Translations under genes and position numbers: made by a program
Part shown: piece by piece, positions 59,565-64,000 of the stretch
Layout of the letters: each line of letters starts with the position of its first letter
Position numbering within the stretch: the stretch's first letter is position 1
Notes under the pieces: model-generated
What the model saw: only the letters and a program-made list of their open reading frames with translations
Told to the model about the DNA's origin: nothing
The model's database searches: none
Assembly: GCA_018398575.1 (NCBI GenBank)
Contig: JAGTXZ010000005.1
Span: 3,472,001-3,536,000, forward strand
Direction of reading: 5' to 3'
From: Ampelomyces quisqualis
Lineage: Eukaryota > Ascomycota > Dothideomycetes > Pleosporales > Phaeosphaeriaceae
Length of the DNA: 64,000 nt

Positions 59565-61045
59565 GAGGATCTTGTTATCAAGCCCGATCCCGAGCTAAAG
59601 TCCGGATATCCGGTCGTCTCGAAGGTGACATGGGCTATTAGGCTTCAATGAAGGAAAAACAACTTTAAGTAACAGAAAAAGCTACAACGAGCAGACAAAC
59701 ATAATCGAAGCAAGCCAAAATGAGGGATCGGAACTGGATCCGCGGGGCCAAGCTGACTATGTACTGTACAACAATGCGCAAACTCGAAATTGTGGGTCCA
59801 GCCATGGCACACAACTCGACACAACAAGCGCTTGATGTACGCAGCTGGCAAGCTCTTTCGGCATCATGATCCAAACTGTGCATGAAACTCCAAGAAGCCG
59901 CACGTGAGCGCGGTGCTGATCAACATGGTGCCGCACATTCTGTCACACCCCTGAACAAATTTGAAACTCCAAACAGCATCCGGACACACAAGATCGCCCA
60001 AATCGGAGAATTGTTTAGCCTAGATCAAACATATGCCTCAGGCACCAGGCACCAGGCCCAGGGATCTGCCTCGACAAGCGCGATCAAGATGAGGTTGCTT
60101 CAATACCGTCAATGTAGAGCGATGACCCTGGTCCATCAAGCCTCGCGGCTACCTCCCACGCAATCATCGAGCAAAGCACCGGCTCAAAACAACGATGAGC
60201 CCAGAAACATGCGCAGTACATACACACTACATCATACTCGTGAAGAGCATACACACGCCAGCTAGGTAGCCGTGTATCTGAATTCTTCACCGCGCTCATA
60301 TCTCAGTAGTAGACAGCATACTACCGTGTCCACACACACACACACGCACACACACGCACACACACGCACACACACGCACACACACGCACACACACGCACA
60401 CACACGCACACACACACTTGAAAGGCAGCGCCAAGTCTCACCAACACACACCTCTAATCCCCTGAAACTAGATATAAGTACGCAACGCTCCGAGCCCGGG
60501 ATTTTTCTTCTCATACTACCTAGGTCCTGGCCCTGGTCCTGTCCCAGTCCGCTCGCTCCCGAACCCTAGATATAGGTACAGGATACTCCAACCGCGACCT
60601 TCCCAGCACATGGCAAGCAAAAGCCATGGACAGGGGGGTTTTTTTTTTCGAAAAAGAAACAGTGGAAATGCCCCCTTGTGACCCGTCTCATGTAGTCTAC
60701 CGAATTTCTTCATCACGTGCCCATGTACTACACCACAACATGATAGAGGAGAGAAATGGCATGTGGGTTATGTTTCTACTTTGCCGCGGGTAGTTAGCGA
60801 GGTACGTTGGAAAAGACCAGGTCATAATAGTCGAGAGAGAGATGTCATCGAGGGGAGAAGATTGCATTTTCTCGTTGAAGTAAAAGTAGAGTAAAGCTAT
60901 GCACCCAGACGCCTCATCGAGAGTACCATCAGTCGTAGTCGTATCTCATTAATCCATGTGGCTCATACACAAGTGCCACTCCAATGATATCGTAGAGTCT
61001 GCCTAATTTCCAAGCGAAGCTCCACTGCCCACGCCCCAACAACGC
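59565..61045. other. Intergenic, 1.5 kb, contains a CA-rich minisatellite
   Basis: It lies between the rhodopsin-like gene start and the last exon of the CBM48 gene. Apart from the minisatellite at 60,330-60,418 and a short G/T homopolymer run near 60,635-60,650, nothing is recognised. Short open frames show no family features. Confidence 0.5.
60330..60418. repeat. CA-rich minisatellite, 10-bp unit
   Basis: The unit CACACGCACA is repeated seven times exactly at 60,341-60,410, flanked by pure CA runs. The regular interspersed CG every 10 bp distinguishes it from a plain dinucleotide repeat. Confidence 0.93.
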
Positions 61046-63373
61046 TCATGCAAGGTAATATACAATCGTCACAACGCTAATTACCAACATCGCAATGCTG
61101 CAAAACATTGCGTTAGCTAAGAGTTGCACATCGAGGCGGTTCAAATGTCAGAGAGTGTGCGAGTGCTTGCTTATAGCAGACTCACGTGAACAAGAGTGGA
61201 GAGAGATATGGGTGCTTACCCAGCGCGTTTTCGATCACCCACACAGGCAGTCAGGAAGCGGCCAACCGAGCCGAACACAACGCGGAAAAAAGTCTGGAGG
61301 AAAGTCTCGTTGTGTGTGTCGAGGTGCTGAGGATGTGAAGAGCTCACGGTGCGATTGGGCATATCGTCCTCGTGGCTAGTGGGTTCTGATGGCGCAATGG
61401 AAGAGTCCTTTGGAGCATCTCCCCTCTGTACGTGACGCTGTCGAAGCTCTGAATCGAAGGCAGGCTGGGAGTCGTTGCGCATGGTTGGGTTGGGTTTTGT
61501 CTCTGGCGTCAGTGGTGGAGTGATGGGGCTGCGGACATTAGTTGCAGCTGCAGTGGCGTTTTGCAACTCGCTGATGACACTCTCTTTGACTCCGTCTATC
61601 TTGGCAATGCTGGCTGTTTCGCTCGACTGCGTTGTACGGGCCACATGTGGCTCGCGAGTGGAGTCACTGCCGAGTGCAATCCGCTTGCTGTCGTTGGGCA
61701 TTGGCGTCTCGTGCGGATCTTTAGCGAAGGCAGTGGAAGTGGAACCGAAGTTCATGATCGTCGGCGAAGAGAGACCGTCAGCGTCTTCATCCTCCTCATC
61801 GGAGTTGTCTGCTTCCGGAACAGATGCAAGCGATGTATAAGACTTGACAGGGACAAGATCGACTGAAGAGCAAGCTTGCGACAAGACTGACCCGACTGGC
61901 GAATGTACATGATCCTCCATGGTCTGGTCTTCGGGCAGCTGAAGGCCAATGCTTGCCACACGCTCGAGAATCTGCTCCCGGCGAGTGGGAAAGCGCTCTA
62001 GGGACGGATCCGCCAAGTTCTCATCTTCTGCATCTGTGCGCGGCAACTTGTCTGGAAGGGTGCTGCTGTTAGCCCGATTCCTGAATAATAATGCGCGGCC
62101 GCTCCGACCGAACGGCTCCGTGGATGAATTTCTCTCGTAATCGAACGTAGGCTGCCCGTCTTCTTCAGGACTGGAAATATATCCGGTCGCAAAGTCGCGC
62201 TCATGCGGAAGTAGAGGCGTCTCGTCTTGTGAATACCCGTCCTCGTGAGACTCGCCATTCGGGCTGCCCTCGTGAGTAAATGTGGGTGCTTCGTCTGGCT
62301 GAAGACTCCCAGCTCTGTAGTTGTCCTCGTCGTCGTCCTCATACATGTAGTGCCGAGGTTCCGATATGTTGTCATCCGTGAAGCCGCTGTTAGTGGTAGC
62401 ATCGCTGTCTCTATACTGCGAGAAACCCGTCTCGTGCGGTAGAAGTGGGGCTGCATCTAGTTCATCCATGTAGTCTTCAGAAGACTCGATACCGCCGTTC
62501 ATCCCGGTCTCGTGCGATAGAAGAGGCCCATTGTTCAGCTCATCGAAGTCCTCATCATCGTCGCTCAACTCATGGGGAAACAGAGGCGCGCTGCCAAGCT
62601 CTTCAGCTCCGTGAGACTCGTCGTAACCTGATGACGCATTATTTGCTATCTCGGAGCTTGTTCTGTTGCTGGCGGGTGCATCCTCCATAGTGGCCAGTGC
62701 AGCTACCGAGAGCTCTCCGTCGTCCTGGGAAGATTCGTGGTGGAACAGGGAAGCGGCTTGCTCCTTGTGCGTACCAGGCTCTCGGTGTCCGCCTGGACTA
62801 GCCAATGGAGATGCATCTCGTGATTTGAGCGGCCCACTATCTCCTTTTCCCGACTGCTTTTCATTTGCAATTTTATCCACCACGACTGTTGGAACTGGTA
62901 GGTTGGGCAAGTCGCTTGCGTCGCTTGCATCGGGGGTACTAATCTTGCGAGAATCCTTCGAGGTGACAGACGGATCAGTATGGGTTTGAGGGATCTCGGA
63001 GCTCCGCACAATCGACTTTTGCGGCTCGGTTGCTTTGTTAGGCTTGACGTGGAGAACGTTATTACGGTTGCCCTGTTGATCAGTGGCTGTGAATGTTTAG
63101 TAAATTTTCTTGACCACAGGACATACTCAACCTACTGGAATCTTTCGACTCGTCTACCACCCAGTGACCATCTCCCTGGCGTATCTTGTACTGGTAGTCA
63201 CCCGCCGCAACGTTGTCGAAATGTCGTGAGAAGACCAAGTTGTCAGTCTCCGCGTCATCTTTGTCCACTGCCATTTCCAGTGTCGCCCATGGTGGGTCGC
63301 TCAGAGAAGTGACCACGTAGACGGGCGGCTGCACACCCACCTGCGAGAAGGTTATGGTTGCGCTCTCGGTCAT
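61046..63373 (-). CDS. CBM48 (AMPK glycogen-binding-type) protein with PLLPHE repeats and C-terminal TM
   Basis: Three exons: 63,373-63,136; 63,086-61,220; 61,097-61,046 (introns 49 and 122 bp), 718 residues. The N-terminal about 105 residues form an AMPK1-CBM/CBM48 domain: QVGVQPPVYVVTSLSDPPW, FSRHFDNVAAGDYQYKIR, GHWVVDESKDSTTDQQGN and RNNVLHV, with the Trp/Lys positions of a carbohydrate-binding site. A long acidic disordered region follows with seven spaced motifs of type (P/S)-(L/T)-(L/F)-x-(H/Y)-E at about residues 192, 247, 267, 293, 347, 370 and 392. The 52-nt last exon adds IAMLVISVVTIVYYLA, a C-terminal transmembrane anchor, so the protein is probably tail-anchored facing the cytosol. 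Related to yeast Mdg1/Crp1 only in the CBM. Role unknown; a scaffold linking glycan or DNA structures to a membrane is inference. Confidence 0.85.
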
Positions 63374-64000
63374 GGTGACATGAATTGCCCCGAGAGCAAG
63401 TGCAGACAGGACCGATAGTATGGCCGGAGGGGCCGGTGAAGGTGGATCTAACGTGTGCCTGATCAGGTAGGCAAGGCTGTCGGCGCCGATAGGACTGTGG
63501 TCTGCGGAGGAAGGATGTTGTCAGTGGTTGGAAAGGGTTTCCGGGTGCGCAATCAGCGGGCTGGAAACGCGGGGTCGGGGTGCGATCGAAGTAGAACAGA
63601 GAGAACAGAGTAGAGATGGTCGCACAGAGGTGAGGAGATGTAGTAGGGTGTGTGAACGGCTCACCAGCTCCAGCTTCAGCAAGTCAAAAGGGAACTCTCT
63701 TGGAGCGGCAGGCCCCGAGGTGCTGTGCTTTCTCTCACGCGCGACCCAACCTTTCACGGGTCGCACGAGAAGGAGACAAGAAGACGTGGCGGGTGCATGC
63801 GGGCGGCAGCTCCTTCCCAACAATTGAGGTGCGACTTCCCTGTTTGTAGCGGTACCCAAGTGGTCAAAGACGCGGACCTTCACAGCAGGTCAGAGAGTGG
63901 CCGGAGACACGCGGTTTGCTGGGAGTGAGGCTCCCAGTGATCTCGCGCAGCTCCACATTCTTTCCGCATGGCTGTGCACGCCATCTGCCATGCCATGATT
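63374..64000. other. Upstream region of the CBM48 gene
   Basis: No conserved coding sequence is recognised up to the window edge. Open frames are low complexity and unsupported. The promoter and 5' UTR of the CBM48 gene must lie here. Confidence 0.4.

Noticed and set aside
60262..60514. Cys/Val-rich open frames across the CA minisatellite
   Set aside because: They arise from translating the 10-bp repeat and have no other support.
63848..63930. tRNA-like start GGTACCCAAGTGGTCAAAG
   Set aside because: It resembles a D-arm of a Ser/Leu tRNA, but no T-arm or matching acceptor stem follows.
24616..64000. A secondary-metabolite or defence gene cluster
   Set aside because: Neighbouring genes are functionally unrelated housekeeping or membrane genes; no synthase, regulator set or CRISPR-like array is present.

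Overview
The window is nuclear DNA of a filamentous ascomycete (Pezizomycotina; a dothideomycete-like fungus is my best guess, no species call). Evidence: short 45-125 bp spliceosomal introns, a HET-domain relic, a fungal-rhodopsin membrane protein, a CysA-type acetyltransferase, a fungal POP3, and a two-speed layout in which a gene-empty AT-rich block abuts a gene-rich block of normal composition.

1-23,759: AT-rich, RIP-like hypermutated block with no intact gene. Its core is a complete but dead 12.46-kb Ty3/Gypsy LTR retrotransposon (3,106-15,565, minus strand) with 190/188-bp LTRs, TG...CA ends, a 4-bp ATAG target duplication, a polypurine tract, and readable relics of gag, CCHC knuckle, reverse transcriptase, RNase H and integrase. 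About 4.7 kb between integrase and 3' LTR carries two Cys-rich relics on the opposite strand. The flanks hold unresolved relics and tandem repeats. Mutation hits C (or G on the other strand) almost only in the context pyrimidine-C-purine: TCA, CCA, TCG, CCG and complements are nearly absent while ACA, GCA, ACG, GCG remain common.

23,760-24,615: the block ends abruptly inside an MFS transporter gene that loses its C-terminal half there, with a row of small inverted repeats at the junction.

24,616-64,000: ordinary gene space. In order: a protein with three QSregVF/ExoX-C-like repeats (+); an HEVVH zincin-like protein (-); sulfide:quinone oxidoreductase (-); mitochondrial phosphate carrier (-); a 2,490-aa ubiquitin-specific protease (-) divergent from POP3 (+); a Cdc4-like F-box/WD40 protein (-); a mitochondrial CysA-type serine/homoserine O-acetyltransferase (+); a broken HET-domain gene (+); a gene-poor stretch; a GMC alcohol oxidase (+); Mediator subunit Med20 (-) divergent from a GH47 alpha-1,2-mannosidase (+); a small Cys-rich, possibly secreted protein (-); a fungal rhodopsin-like 7-TM protein (-); and a tail-anchored CBM48 protein with repeated PLLPHE-type motifs (-). 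These genes do not form a biosynthetic cluster; they serve housekeeping roles in sulfur and phosphate metabolism, ubiquitin turnover, RNA processing, transcription and glycosylation. Exon structures below were built by eye from splice signals and frame continuity; every junction given keeps the frame open.
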